64,000 bases of DNA from NCBI GenBank assembly GCA_963744935.1, contig CAVUVM010000011.1:62001-126000 (forward strand), read 5' to 3'. Below, in pieces: positions 9,355 to 18,454 of this stretch. Within the stretch, counting starts at the first letter, position 1, and each line of letters starts with the position of its first letter. The position numbers were made by a program, and so were the translations under genes. This DNA is from Bog-473 sp963744935. Its GTDB lineage: Bacteria > Actinomycetota > Acidimicrobiia > Acidimicrobiales > RAAP-2. The notes beneath the pieces are model-generated. The model made no database searches. It was not told the origin of the DNA and saw only the letters and a list, made by a program, of their open reading frames with translations.

Positions 9355-10755
9355 ATGATTCGACCGAAGCGACTGCGTCGGGCCGCGGCATACGGAGCAA
9401 TAGTGGCCGCTTTCATTCTGTCTTCCTGCGGCGATGGGACCAGTTCCGGATCACCTTCCACCGCCGGGAGGTCGACGACGAGTACGGCTGACCTCACATC
9501 CGCGAGCGTGCCACACGGTCCAGCGGGAATCCAGCTCAAGTGGCTTTTGAGCTCCGTGCCTAACGCCCCCTTGTCGCAAGCGGAGATTGATGCACACTTC
9601 GACGCCTTGTATCGGGCAAAGTTGAGTGCGGCCAAGGTCAGTACGGCCACGTTCAGTGCGGCCCTGGCGGAACTCCCAGCCCCTGGAACGCTGGTCGAGG
9701 TGCTGTCGTCAGAACCGACCAGTCTCGTGGTGATCGCCAGTTTCGGCACCGACAGGTTGAAGGTCACACTCTCCGTAGACGGATCAGGTCTTATCAATGG
9801 ATTAAAGATCGTCCCCTCCTCGTCTACAACGAGTTGGTCTCAGATCGACCGGACTCTGGCTGCACTTGCTCCCAACGTCAGCTTTCTTGCGGCACGAGTA
9901 ACCAACGGGTCCTGTCAGATAATCCACCAGCTGGCATCGTCGACGCCACGCCCCTTGGCGTCGGAGTTCAAGCTCTTTGTACTGGGGGCGTTGGCTCATC
10001 AAATTGCCTCAGGACGCGTGACCTGGGATCAAAGGCTCACGGTCGAAAGCCAGCTCAAGAGCAGCGGTAATCCTGTGGGCTCGGGATCGCTTCAGTTCTT
10101 CCCCGCCGGCACGAGAGTGTCAGTGCGGGAAACGGCGACCAAAATGATCTCAATCAGTGACAACACCGCGGCCGACATGTTGATCGACTTGGTCGGTCAG
10201 CCCGCCCTCGAGTCCCAGGTCCGACAATGGTCGAACGATCCGCAGCTCGATTTCCCTTTCTTGACCACGCGCCAAATGCTCTTGTTGCACTATGAGAACT
10301 TTCCCATGTTGGCGAATGCATATCTGGCGCGGGCGCCAAGCAAACGGCAGGCATTCCTGAATTCAGTGGTGGATCCACTTGCGCTCAGCGAAGTCCGCGG
10401 CTCAACCGAGCCGCGCGACATTGACCGCATCGAATGGTTCGGGTCGCCCGACGACGTCTGCCGTGCCTTCGCGGGATTACAACAGCTGTCCCAGCAGCCC
10501 AAGTTGTCGCCGATCGCGTCCATCCTCTCAGTGAACGAGGGAGGCCTCGGACTCGAGCCGTCTGAGTGGCCCACCGTCTGGTTCAAGGGCGGGTCGGAAC
10601 CGGGAGTCATGACTCTCGGCTACATGGCAACGAACAGCAAGGGCCAGACGTTTGTCGTGTCGGCCATGCTGTCGAATCCCACAGCTGCGCTGGGTTCTAC
10701 GGCGACCCTCACTCTGATAGAAGCTGTTGTGGGCGCCTTCGGACTGATGCGCTAA
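9355..10755 (+). CDS. Cpe/LpqF-like beta-lactamase-fold lipoprotein
   Basis: A 466-residue exported serine hydrolase. The start at 9355 gives a lipoprotein signal peptide ending ILSSC (lipid-modified Cys25). The N-terminal part (PLSQAEIDAHFDALYRA) resembles the small domain of Cpe/LpqF and clavulanate ORF12 proteins. The class A beta-lactamase-like domain has SxxK at Ser203-Lys206 (SEFK), SDN at 268-270 and KGG at 411-413 in place of the usual KTG. The family includes carboxypeptidase- or esterase-like enzymes of the cell surface; true beta-lactamase activity is not established from this sequence. It follows the HtrA gene by 218 bp on the same strand. Confidence 0.83.
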   Translation: MIRPKRLRRAAAYGAIVAAFILSSCGDGTSSGSPSTAGRSTTSTADLTSASVPHGPAGIQLKWLLSSVPNAPLSQAEIDAHFDALYRAKLSAAKVSTATFSAALAELPAPGTLVEVLSSEPTSLVVIASFGTDRLKVTLSVDGSGLINGLKIVPSSSTTSWSQIDRTLAALAPNVSFLAARVTNGSCQIIHQLASSTPRPLASEFKLFVLGALAHQIASGRVTWDQRLTVESQLKSSGNPVGSGSLQFFPAGTRVSVRETATKMISISDNTAADMLIDLVGQPALESQVRQWSNDPQLDFPFLTTRQMLLLHYENFPMLANAYLARAPSKRQAFLNSVVDPLALSEVRGSTEPRDIDRIEWFGSPDDVCRAFAGLQQLSQQPKLSPIASILSVNEGGLGLEPSEWPTVWFKGGSEPGVMTLGYMATNSKGQTFVVSAMLSNPTAALGSTATLTLIEAVVGAFGLMR

Positions 10756-10956
10756 CTGGTGGGATCAGGGATGCCCCTCGCTGCCGGTTATGTGATCGAA
10801 CAGCACAACCCTCTAGCCCTCCTCCGACCAGGTGCTGATACCGAGACGCTCCGGCTGTCCGTACCGACGATCACAGGGGTCCCGTCGAACGCCACCGTCG
10901 TCTCTTGCCCCGGCTGATCCCGCGCCGACGCCACCCCGTCGCTAGCCTGGCCCGTC

Positions 10957-12180
10957 ATGACGATCGACTTCCGCACTCGCAACGATGTCGACGTCGAGAC
11001 GATCGACGTCGCGGACTTCTTCGGGACCCAGCTGCCTCGCCTGGCGGCGGACGGCTCTGCGCTGGCCGTCCCGGGCGCGCGCGAGCTGGGCGTCCGGCCG
11101 TTCACGATCGAGACGCCGGCCGGCACGTGGACGTTGTCAGTCGACGACGATGCCGTCCGGGTGCGCCCCGGAGGCGGTGGGCACGCCTCGGTGCGCCTCG
11201 ATGTGGAGGAGATCACTGACATCGTCCACGACCGCCGGACGCCGATGACGCTCCTCGCGGCCGCAACGCTCGACATGCCGATCGGTGACATCAACGACTT
11301 CCTCGACTGGTGGGTCGTCCTCCGCTCGCTGCTCGATGCCCGCCCCGTGCACACCGCGGGTGACGTCACATTCACCGACCGTGACGGCGGCCCGCTCGAC
11401 CTCCAGCGCTCGTTCACGGTCGACGACGATCCGGCCGAGCTCGCGTACTACCTCGGCGAGGCGGGCTACCTCCATCTGACCGAGGTCTTCACGCCCGACG
11501 AGATGGCGCAGGTCTCCGCTGACATGGATGCCGCCCTCCCGCGCTACCACGACGGTGACGGCCGGTCCTGGTGGGCCACCACCGCCGACGGCGAGGAGCG
11601 GGCGGTGCGCCTACAGGGGTTCCAAGAGGAGAGCCTTGCGACCGCGGCCTTGCTGGAGGACGACCGGCTCGTTCGCCTCGCCTCGCTCACGGGCGACGGG
11701 CACGTGCCGCGGGACCAGGGCGGCAACAAGATAGAGGCGCTTGTCAAGCCCATCGGCGTCGTCAAGGGCATCTCCGACCTGCCGTGGCACAAGGACTGCA
11801 GCCTCGGGCGGCACTCCTCGCGCTGCTGCAGCCTGACGGTTGGGATCTCGGTCACCGGCGCCGACCAACGCTCGGGCCAGCTCGGGGTCGTGGCCGGTTC
11901 CCACCGGGCCCTTGTCCAGCCCGCCTTCTTCCGCGACTCCTGGGGTCTGCCCGCGGTCCCGCTCCCGACCCGCACTGGCGACGTCACCGTCCACTGCTCG
12001 TGCACCCTGCACATGAGCCATGCGCCGGTCGCGCGGGAACGCCGCGTCATGTACACCGACTTCGTCTTGCCCCCTCGTGCCGGTGACGATCCGGCGCCCA
12101 GCAGTGCCGGCGTCATCGACCGGGTGCGCGAGCGGGCTTACAAGGTGGTCAGCCAAGTCCCGTCGGCCGCCCGTCCTTGA
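10957..12180 (+). CDS. SCP2-like/PhyH-family dioxygenase
   Basis: A 407-residue protein with two parts. Residues 25-145 look like a sterol-carrier-protein-2-type lipid-binding domain (TWTLSVDDDAVRVRPGG, then LLAAATLDMPIGD). From about 155 onward it is a phytanoyl-CoA-dioxygenase-like Fe(II)/2-oxoglutarate oxygenase: HKD in PWHKDCSLGRHS is the HxD iron-binding motif, the distal His lies in CTLHMSHAP, and Arg in RRVMYTDF would hold 2-oxoglutarate. The arrangement suggests hydroxylation of a hydrophobic substrate presented by the lipid-binding part. This is inference; the SCP2 call rests on pattern only. Its composition is higher in GC than that of its immediate neighbours. Confidence 0.83.
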   Translation: MTIDFRTRNDVDVETIDVADFFGTQLPRLAADGSALAVPGARELGVRPFTIETPAGTWTLSVDDDAVRVRPGGGGHASVRLDVEEITDIVHDRRTPMTLLAAATLDMPIGDINDFLDWWVVLRSLLDARPVHTAGDVTFTDRDGGPLDLQRSFTVDDDPAELAYYLGEAGYLHLTEVFTPDEMAQVSADMDAALPRYHDGDGRSWWATTADGEERAVRLQGFQEESLATAALLEDDRLVRLASLTGDGHVPRDQGGNKIEALVKPIGVVKGISDLPWHKDCSLGRHSSRCCSLTVGISVTGADQRSGQLGVVAGSHRALVQPAFFRDSWGLPAVPLPTRTGDVTVHCSCTLHMSHAPVARERRVMYTDFVLPPRAGDDPAPSSAGVIDRVRERAYKVVSQVPSAARP

Positions 12181-12268
12181 GCGTCCTCGATCACCTGCCG
12201 CCCGCCGGTGCTGGTGAGGATCCTGGTTCCGCCGAAGTGCCCCAGTACGACGCTGCCGGGTCTGGGCG

Positions 12269-12955
12269 CTAGTTCGGCCAACCTCGGCGGGGTTTCCAGC
12301 CGAGCCTCTCGAAAGCGACTGAGGTATCGAAGTCGCCGGGCCCACAGAGCGTCAGGCGGTGATGACCCTCGATGTCGGCGGTGAGCGCGCAACGGATTGC
12401 CTCTGCCACGTCTTCGACATGGACGAACGCACCCAGTTCGGGATCCGTCAGGACGGCAAGGCTGTCGTCGTCGACGATCATGACTGGACGAAGGACGATC
12501 GTCGAGATACCTGTCCGAGCGGTCCAGGCTTCGCACATCTCTTCGGCTAAGCGCTTCGAGAGCCCGTAAGGCCGCGCGGCTCGAAGTGGGTGAGCATCGT
12601 CGACCGGCAGGTAATCGGGCACTCCTTCACCCTCGGCGAAGCCGAAGACCTGCGCCGACGAGAAGGTGATTACCCGACTCAGTCGGTGGGTTTCGGCAGC
12701 AACGAGGACATGCCAGGTGCCGAGCACGTTGGTGGCCATGATCTCAGCTGGAGTGCCACTCATGTCATGGGCGATGGCGCCCGCGTGAACGACGGCCTCG
12801 CAGCCCTGAGCGGCTGTGAGGACCGATTCTTGGTCGAGAAGGTTATGGCCCGTGGAGAGATCGAAAGATCGGACACGCCTACCCGCCCGCTCGAGGAGAG
12901 GCCTGACACAGTGGCCAACGCCCCCTTCAGATCCGGTAAGCAAGACGTCCTTCAC
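12269..12955 (-). CDS. NAD-dependent epimerase/dehydratase (extended SDR)
   Basis: A 228-residue Rossmann-fold protein of the extended short-chain dehydrogenase family. The nucleotide-binding glycines are in LLTGSEGGVGHCV at the start, the catalytic Tyr and Lys are in YGLSK, and FVHVEDVAEAI is the usual family motif. Extended SDRs typically act on nucleotide sugars or similar compounds. At 228 residues it is shorter than the usual 300 or so, the shortening being in the substrate-binding part. Substrate unknown. Confidence 0.85.
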   Translation of the reverse strand: MKDVLLTGSEGGVGHCVRPLLERAGRRVRSFDLSTGHNLLDQESVLTAAQGCEAVVHAGAIAHDMSGTPAEIMATNVLGTWHVLVAAETHRLSRVITFSSAQVFGFAEGEGVPDYLPVDDAHPLRAARPYGLSKRLAEEMCEAWTARTGISTIVLRPVMIVDDDSLAVLTDPELGAFVHVEDVAEAIRCALTADIEGHHRLTLCGPGDFDTSVAFERLGWKPRRGWPN

Positions 12956-13050
12956 CTGACCAATCCTGGCCGAGACTGCCCCAGGTACGCCGGCCAGGGG
13001 CGCCCCTTGACACCGTGATTACCATGACCAAACCACGAGGAGGACCTCCA

Positions 13051-13092
13051 ATGGCTAAGCAAGACCCCAACCGAGAAGAAGAGCCCTTTTAG
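13051..13092 (+). CDS. possible 13-residue ORF with strong ribosome-binding site
   Basis: ATG at 13051 opens 13 codons (MAKQDPNREEEPF) and is preceded by AGGAGG at ideal spacing. The SEC-C reading frame begins only 5 nt after its stop. It could be a coupled leader peptide, the true start of a frameshifted longer protein, or a chance ORF. Too short to assign. Confidence 0.3.
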   Translation: MAKQDPNREEEPF

Positions 13093-13096
13093 CTCA

Positions 13097-13299
13097 ATGA
13101 GCAAGCGACGTCGCGGGTTCCCCAGCGAGTCGCGAGTGAAGCGTGGCGACCGTGTCGTTCACGGCAACAAGGAGTTGATTCGAAAAGCTTGGCCGCAAAG
13201 ATCCCTGTCCGTGTGGATCGGCGCGCCGCTTTCAAGAACTGTTGCCTCACAAGCGGCAAGTTCGACGGATCGCTTCGGAGCTACTACAGGCGTGACTAG
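13097..13299 (+). pseudogene. SEC-C zinc-motif small protein, two frameshifts
   Basis: Starts in frame as a basic protein (MSKRRRGFPSESRVKRGDRV then VHGNKEL). Near 13181 the homology moves to another frame (EKLGRKDPCPCGSARRF), and near 13230 it moves again (FKNCCLTSGKFDGSLRSYYR) to a stop at 13299. Put together, this gives a SEC-C protein of about 67 residues with a CPCGS...CC zinc-binding motif. Each break is explained by one extra base, so the copy is either a young pseudogene or an assembly artefact. SEC-C modules bind zinc and are found on SecA and on many stand-alone small proteins. Confidence 0.72.
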
Positions 13300-13496
13300 C
13301 TCTCACCGCTCAACACACTGAATCTGGCCGACTTGCCGGTAAGGCGAGAATCCGGAGCCGTAATCCAACGGGATCGAAGGCTGAAGGCAGGTAGTAGACC
13401 CGGTCTCGCGCCAGTGCGCCCTCCACACCTGAACTTGACTGGGTGCCTTGTACGCCGGGTCTGGGGTGCTCTTCTCGTCCGGTCCGACCTGATTAG

Positions 13497-13988
13497 ATGC
13501 GCACGATGCGCTCTTGGGCACCTTGGATTCTCGTAGCGATGCTCGGAGTCGCAGCAATCGCAAGCGCGTCCGTAGGAGCGGCGAACGCACCGAGTCGATC
13601 CGTGCATCCGGCTGATTCGCCTGCTGATCGAGCCGACTTCTGTCGGGAAATGCGACCTGCGGTACTTGCGGCACAGCGCCTCCCACACCTGATGAGCAAG
13701 ATGAAGTCGGAGTCGTTGCGCACTGCGAAAGCCTCGTTGCTTGCGAATGTGAGCGCGATGGAACGCCCCTTCCAATCATTGCGAGATAGGCACGGCCTGC
13801 CGCCCAACATCAAGACCGCACTCGATCAGCAGGCTGAAGCCGCGGATCACTTTCAGACTGCGCTACGGCAGGCTCCTTCGAAGCAGGAAGTCCGGATGGT
13901 CCTGCTCAAGTTCATTGATGGCCTCGCCTTTGCACGGCTGGCTTCCTACAGTCTCTTTCAATGTGAAGGCCGGCAACCGGTTCGCTAG
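13497..13988 (+). CDS. small secreted protein of unknown function
   Basis: A 163-residue protein with a clear Sec signal peptide (WAPWILVAMLGVAAIASASVGAA region, residues 7-30, cleavage near ANA). The mature part is mostly helical in composition and has two Cys residues, one near the start (DFCREM) and one near the end (LFQCEG), which could pair. No family recognised. Its 3' end overlaps, in convergent orientation, the extended tail of the PPOX frame. Confidence 0.6.
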   Translation: MRTMRSWAPWILVAMLGVAAIASASVGAANAPSRSVHPADSPADRADFCREMRPAVLAAQRLPHLMSKMKSESLRTAKASLLANVSAMERPFQSLRDRHGLPPNIKTALDQQAEAADHFQTALRQAPSKQEVRMVLLKFIDGLAFARLASYSLFQCEGRQPVR

Positions 13989-14468
13989 GTATCCCCGAAG
14001 GCCGGGCCTGGGCGTTGTCGACGGGCTGAATATGTGAGAGCGCTGGGCTTGTCGCCCATGGGCCGATGCCACCAATTCGCGTGATCGAGTACCGCACGAT
14101 GAAGCCAGGTTCCGACCCCTCAGGAACGGGGACCTCAGCATCGGGCGATACGTAGACCTTCGCGTGTTTGGACATCAGCTCCCAGATGCGAGAGCTGGGT
14201 TCTACGGTCGCCCGTGCATAAACAACTGCATAAGGGTTGATCCAGACGCCGGGTTCTCGCGCTAGGTCGAGTGAGAGCGCTACGCGAGGGTCGCGTCTGA
14301 TGTTTCTGAGTTTGACGTTGTCCCGCACGCGGGTGCTCACCAGATCGCCACCGTCGAGCCCTATCCAAATGACGGTTACCTGGGGGCTCCCGTGGGGTTG
14401 ATGGTGCTCAGGTGGGCCATGGGTGCAGACTCGATCAACTCGCGAAGTTCCGGCGGTAGTGCTGGCAT
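13912..14468 (-). pseudogene. Rv1155-like PPOX-class oxidoreductase, frameshifted
   Basis: Begins at ATG 14468 with MPALPPELRELIES and reaches STINPTGAP, then stops at 14376. The homology continues one frame over with QVTVIWIGLDGGDLVSTRV, then RNIRRDPRVALSLD and FIVRYSITRIGGIGPW. Restoring one C to the five-C run near 14385 rejoins the frames. The product would be a split-barrel flavin/F420-binding protein of the pyridoxamine-phosphate-oxidase-like (Rv1155/TIGR03618) group, about 140 residues long. Sequence after GGIGPW is not family-like, so the true stop may lie before 13912 and a further indel is possible. Confidence 0.75.
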
Positions 14469-14684
14469 GGCCTTAGCGGAGTGGTCTTCTGGACAGCTCG
14501 CCATGGTGGGCGGGCCGACGAGCACCGTCTGAGGGAAAGTCACCACCCTGGCATGTCTCACCCGAGGAACGATAGGTCCCGAAATGTTTCGACCTACCCC
14601 CGTACGGCGGCAAGGTGGGACACCTAACCACAATGGGACGCTGGCGCCGCAACCGTCGGGCAGCCCCGACCCGAAGCGATGTCG

Positions 14685-17111
14685 TCAGGCAACGACCTTG
14701 AGCGTAAAGGTCTGCATGGCTGCCTGGGCCACTCCGTTGCTCGCCTCCACCGTCAGTTTGTCGGTTCCGATCTCTGGTGAGGTGGCCGTTCCGGCGATGG
14801 TCGCGGTGTCATTGCCGTTGTCGACGAAGGTGAAGCCCGTCGGCAGAGATCCCGTCTCGGTAAGCGCGGCTCCGGGCTTCGAGGTAGTCGTGACAGTGAA
14901 GGAGAACGGCGTGCCGACAGTAGCGGTGGCCTTGGGAGCGCTGGTGATCGTGATCAGAGGGGCACCGATGGAAGAGATCATCGGGTAAGAGGCCACGCCA
15001 CTCGACCCGTCGAAGGGCGCGTCGTCGTATCCGGACAACGTGCACCAGGTGCTACTCGAACATGTCACTGACTCGGGGGCACTCGAGAGCGCGCCGGGCG
15101 GCCCGGGCACCGTGACGGGTCCGACACCGAGCTGCTCCAAGGTGTACGAGGCAGTTGGGGACGAGCCCATTCCGTCCGCCACCGCGTCACACGTCGTCGC
15201 CGTCGTGCAGGCCACACTGGTGAGAGCGGCATAGGAGTCGTCACTGGGCGGGCTCACGGTGCTTTCTGCCCATGTCCCGGTCTGCAGCGTGGCCGCCAGC
15301 GGGTCCCCGGTGCCGCCGTAGTTCGGGTACCAGCTCCCCACGGCAGTGCACGATCCCGGCCCCACGCAGGACACGGAATCGAGATTTCCGTAGGTGGCCC
15401 CGCTCACCGGTGGCAGGACGGTTGGAGTCCATGTCGATCCTGAGAGTGTCTCGACCAGTGATTCGAGTCCTGGGCTGTCCGCGCTCCCGGCGGCGACACA
15501 GGAAGTGGTTGACAAGCAAGTCACGTCCGCCAAGTTGCCCGAGGTCGTCCCGCTCGGGAGGGGCAACGTGGAGGCCGACCAGGTGCCTCCGGAGAATGTC
15601 TCGGCCACCAAGTTGGTCCCCGAACCGCCTGGAGAGCCCACGGCCAGACACCAGTTGACCCTGGCGCACGACACACTGTCCTCGTCAAGGAAGCCGGTAT
15701 CGCCCGAAGGCTCGGGCAAGGCCGCCGTGGTCCAGTGCACACCGTCGGTGGACACTGCCGCTGCGTTGCCGTCGACGACCACACACGTCCGCTTCTTGCA
15801 GTCGATGGACGGGTAGAAGTTGTACGCGGTGGGGAGCGGGAACGAAGACTCCGTCCACGTGCCGTGGCTCAGCGACTCGACCATGGTGTGATGGGTGCCC
15901 GAGTCGTCGTAGTACGTGGCGATCCCGACACAGAGCTTGTTCGTGCACGAGACCTGTGCCAGCGCCGCGTCGGGCGGACCCGGCAGGGCGCTCGAAGTCC
16001 ATCCCGAAGGTGTCTGCGTCAGGACCGCGACTCCATCCGAAACACTGAGATTCTCGAAGGCGAGGCAAGAGCCAGGGGCCGAGCAGGTCCCGTCGATCGA
16101 TGACGCCCAATCGGGCGAGGTGACGGCCTCGTTGGTCCAAGTGCCACCCGAGAACGATTCGATGACAGGCGGGCCGCCATATATACCCCACGCCGTGCAG
16201 ACCAGTGCCCCCGATGCCGTGCACCACACAGATGACAGCTCGCCTTCCGCTGTCGTTCCCATCCAGGCACCGCCCGAGAGCGACTCGATCAGACCCTCGC
16301 CCTTGCTCCCCCCGACATTGCCCACGGCTTCACAGGCCCCAGAGCTGTTGCAGCCGACCGACGACAAGACACCGTTGTGTTCCGAGGGGTCCGTGGTGGC
16401 GGCCCAGGTGCGGGCGCCACCCGATTCCATCAGCGGCACAGGGGTGCCACCAGAGGTCACGGATCCAACAGCGACGCACGACGCTGTGGCCGTGCATGAC
16501 ACACCCTGCAGAACCGGCACCGAGTCACCCACAGGGGTGGGAAGGGAGGCCGCGCTCCAGCCGGAGGAGGCGAGCTCCGCGGCGAAGACCCCAGCGCTCG
16601 AAGTCCCCACGGCTGTGCACCTCTTGGCCGCCGAACACGACACCCCGGCCAACGACGCTGTCGTGGAGCCGGAGGGATCCACTCCCGTTGTCGCCGTCCA
16701 GTTGCCGGACTGGTAAGTCTCGACGAGCGCATGGGTCTGGGTCGTCAGGTACCCACCCACAGCCTGGCATTGCGTCGCCGTGCAACTGATGGAGCTCAGC
16801 CAGGCGCTTGAGGCCCCGGCGGGAAGAGCGAGAAGACCCTGCGTCCATGAACCGTCGGTCAAGGTGGCCACGAACGCCGTCGTCATGCCGGACCCACCGG
16901 GCAGCGTGGCCTCGCCGACGGCCACGCAATCCGTCGCGCTCCCGCAACTGACGCCGCTGTACGAACCCATGATCGGTCCAGAAGCGGTGAAGGGAAGTTG
17001 TTGACTCTCCCACGCCATGGTCGCTCCGGCCATGGGGACGTCGCCTTGCGCCGCCTGGACGCACACAGACACCGCCAGCAGGGCCAGCACTGCAATCGAT
17101 CGCCTCAGCAC
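14685..17111 (-). CDS. secreted protein of 14 Cys-paired repeats plus Ig-like domain
   Basis: An 808-residue exported protein. A signal peptide (residues 1-22) is followed by 14 degenerate repeats of about 45-50 residues. Each contains a C-x(5-8)-C pair followed by xAVG (SCGSATDCVAVG, SCTATQCQAVG, SCARVNWCLAVG, SCVGPGSCTAVG and others), then a VExxSGGxWxxxxLPxP-like stretch. The regular beta/turn pattern suggests a propeller or solenoid stabilised by one disulfide per repeat. Residues about 715-808 resemble a putative Ig/cadherin-like domain (GTPFSFTVTT, FVDNGNDTATIAG). Repeats of this style occur in large secreted proteins of Actinobacteria, with no known function; binding or adhesion is a guess. 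Confidence 0.8.
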   Translation of the reverse strand: MLRRSIAVLALLAVSVCVQAAQGDVPMAGATMAWESQQLPFTASGPIMGSYSGVSCGSATDCVAVGEATLPGGSGMTTAFVATLTDGSWTQGLLALPAGASSAWLSSISCTATQCQAVGGYLTTQTHALVETYQSGNWTATTGVDPSGSTTASLAGVSCSAAKRCTAVGTSSAGVFAAELASSGWSAASLPTPVGDSVPVLQGVSCTATASCVAVGSVTSGGTPVPLMESGGARTWAATTDPSEHNGVLSSVGCNSSGACEAVGNVGGSKGEGLIESLSGGAWMGTTAEGELSSVWCTASGALVCTAWGIYGGPPVIESFSGGTWTNEAVTSPDWASSIDGTCSAPGSCLAFENLSVSDGVAVLTQTPSGWTSSALPGPPDAALAQVSCTNKLCVGIATYYDDSGTHHTMVESLSHGTWTESSFPLPTAYNFYPSIDCKKRTCVVVDGNAAAVSTDGVHWTTAALPEPSGDTGFLDEDSVSCARVNWCLAVGSPGGSGTNLVAETFSGGTWSASTLPLPSGTTSGNLADVTCLSTTSCVAAGSADSPGLESLVETLSGSTWTPTVLPPVSGATYGNLDSVSCVGPGSCTAVGSWYPNYGGTGDPLAATLQTGTWAESTVSPPSDDSYAALTSVACTTATTCDAVADGMGSSPTASYTLEQLGVGPVTVPGPPGALSSAPESVTCSSSTWCTLSGYDDAPFDGSSGVASYPMISSIGAPLITITSAPKATATVGTPFSFTVTTTSKPGAALTETGSLPTGFTFVDNGNDTATIAGTATSPEIGTDKLTVEASNGVAQAAMQTFTLKVVA

Positions 17112-17665
17112 GCCGCCTCCGTTCCACCTGCGTTCGCCGCCAGATCGTCTACGACCGTTGCCGTGGCGTCAAATGGCGTTGCCCACGTTACCGACGGGTC
17201 CAAGCAGGCCCCAAGACGTCGGGGGGGGCGAGGCCTCTGTCGAAAACCCAGATCTGGTGGAGTGAGAACCAGCGCTCGTCACAGGCCTGATGAACCCTGC
17301 TCTTTGACTGCATGAGCGAGCTGAGTGCGACTGCCCCAGGTCGCCGGGATGGTGAACTCACTTCTGCACTTTCCGGGTCAGGTGACTTGGGTTCGCCCGA
17401 TCTCGCTTCTGGGATGGTCGGCCCTTGATCTCGTGACGGCCTCGGCGAGCCCCTCGCTGATCCGAGACAGCGTCACGGTAGAGGCACCCAAGCGGACCTC
17501 GGATCGCCTGCCCCCGCACGCCGGGGCGGGGTCGTGGGTGCGCTCAAGGACGTGCCTTGCGCCACAGAGTCGTCGCAGTGGGTCCGCCTTCGGGAAAGTC
17601 GACCCTTCCGCAGACGGCGAAACCTACCGAGCGCCGCACGTAGGATCACTTGTCGAGGAGGACCA
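17112..17665. other. intergenic region between divergent genes
   Basis: About 550 bases with no supported gene. It must contain the promoter of the repeat protein (minus) and that of the aldolase/dehydrogenase pair (plus). A frame open upstream of 17666 is an in-frame extension of the aldolase without family similarity. Nothing else stands out. Confidence 0.5.
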
Positions 17666-18454
17666 ATGCGTCAAAACTCGTTACGAGCCATCTGGGCTGA
17701 ACAGGGCGCCGCCCTCGGTGGGTGGTTGACTCTGCCAAGCAGTATGTCTGCCGAGGTCATGGCTCACTGTGGATTCGACTGGGTCTGCATCGATCTGCAA
17801 CACGGCCTGATCGACTACTCCGAGATGGTCCAAATGCTTCAGGGCATCTCCTCCACGGCCACTGTGCCTCTTGTGCGCGTTCCTTGGAACGAACCGGGCA
17901 TCATTGGCAAGTGTCTCGATGCAGGCGCGTTCGGGATCATTGTACCGATGGTGAATTCTCGAGAAGAGGCTCATGCGGCAGTCTCGGCGTGCCGCTATGC
18001 GCCATTGGGCGCTCGGAGCTATGGACCGCTCCGAGCGAACTACTACGCGGGATCTGACTACTTCGATCGCGCCAATCACGAGGTGATCTGCATCGTGATG
18101 GTGGAGACCCACGCCGCGGTCGATAACGTCGACGAAATAGTGTCGACTCCGGGGGTCGACGCCGTCTATGTGGGGCCAGCGGACTTGAGCGTTACCCTGG
18201 GTCTCCCTCCTGCGCCAGACCAGCCTGACCAGAGCTTTACGGAGGCTCTGGACCGGGTGATCGATGCATGTCATCGTCACGACGTGATACCGGGCATTGC
18301 TGGTAACGCGCAAACAGCGATAAAACGGTTGCAGCAGGGTTTTCGACTGGTCGAGGTCGCGTCTGATATCAGGCTGTTGGGACTCGGTGCCAGAGATGCT
18401 CTGGAGCAGGTTCGACCAAGTGCCGGTCCTGAAGCGACGTCTGCGTACCTATGA
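17666..18454 (+). CDS. HpcH/HpaI-type aldolase
   Basis: A 262-residue protein of the HpcH/HpaI aldolase (2,4-dihydroxyhept-2-ene-1,7-dioate aldolase-like) family, TIM-barrel enzymes that use a divalent metal to cleave or form bonds with pyruvate-type carbon units. Seen in sequence: FDWVCIDLQHGLIDY (catalytic His and metal-site region), VRVPWNEPGIIGKCLDAGA, MVETHAAVDNVDEI (metal-binding Glu) and VYVGPADLS. The ATG at 17666 follows a GAGGAGG site at good spacing, whereas longer in-frame starts lack one. Its stop overlaps the dehydrogenase start by 4 bp, so the two form an operon. Confidence 0.88.
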   Translation: MRQNSLRAIWAEQGAALGGWLTLPSSMSAEVMAHCGFDWVCIDLQHGLIDYSEMVQMLQGISSTATVPLVRVPWNEPGIIGKCLDAGAFGIIVPMVNSREEAHAAVSACRYAPLGARSYGPLRANYYAGSDYFDRANHEVICIVMVETHAAVDNVDEIVSTPGVDAVYVGPADLSVTLGLPPAPDQPDQSFTEALDRVIDACHRHDVIPGIAGNAQTAIKRLQQGFRLVEVASDIRLLGLGARDALEQVRPSAGPEATSAYL

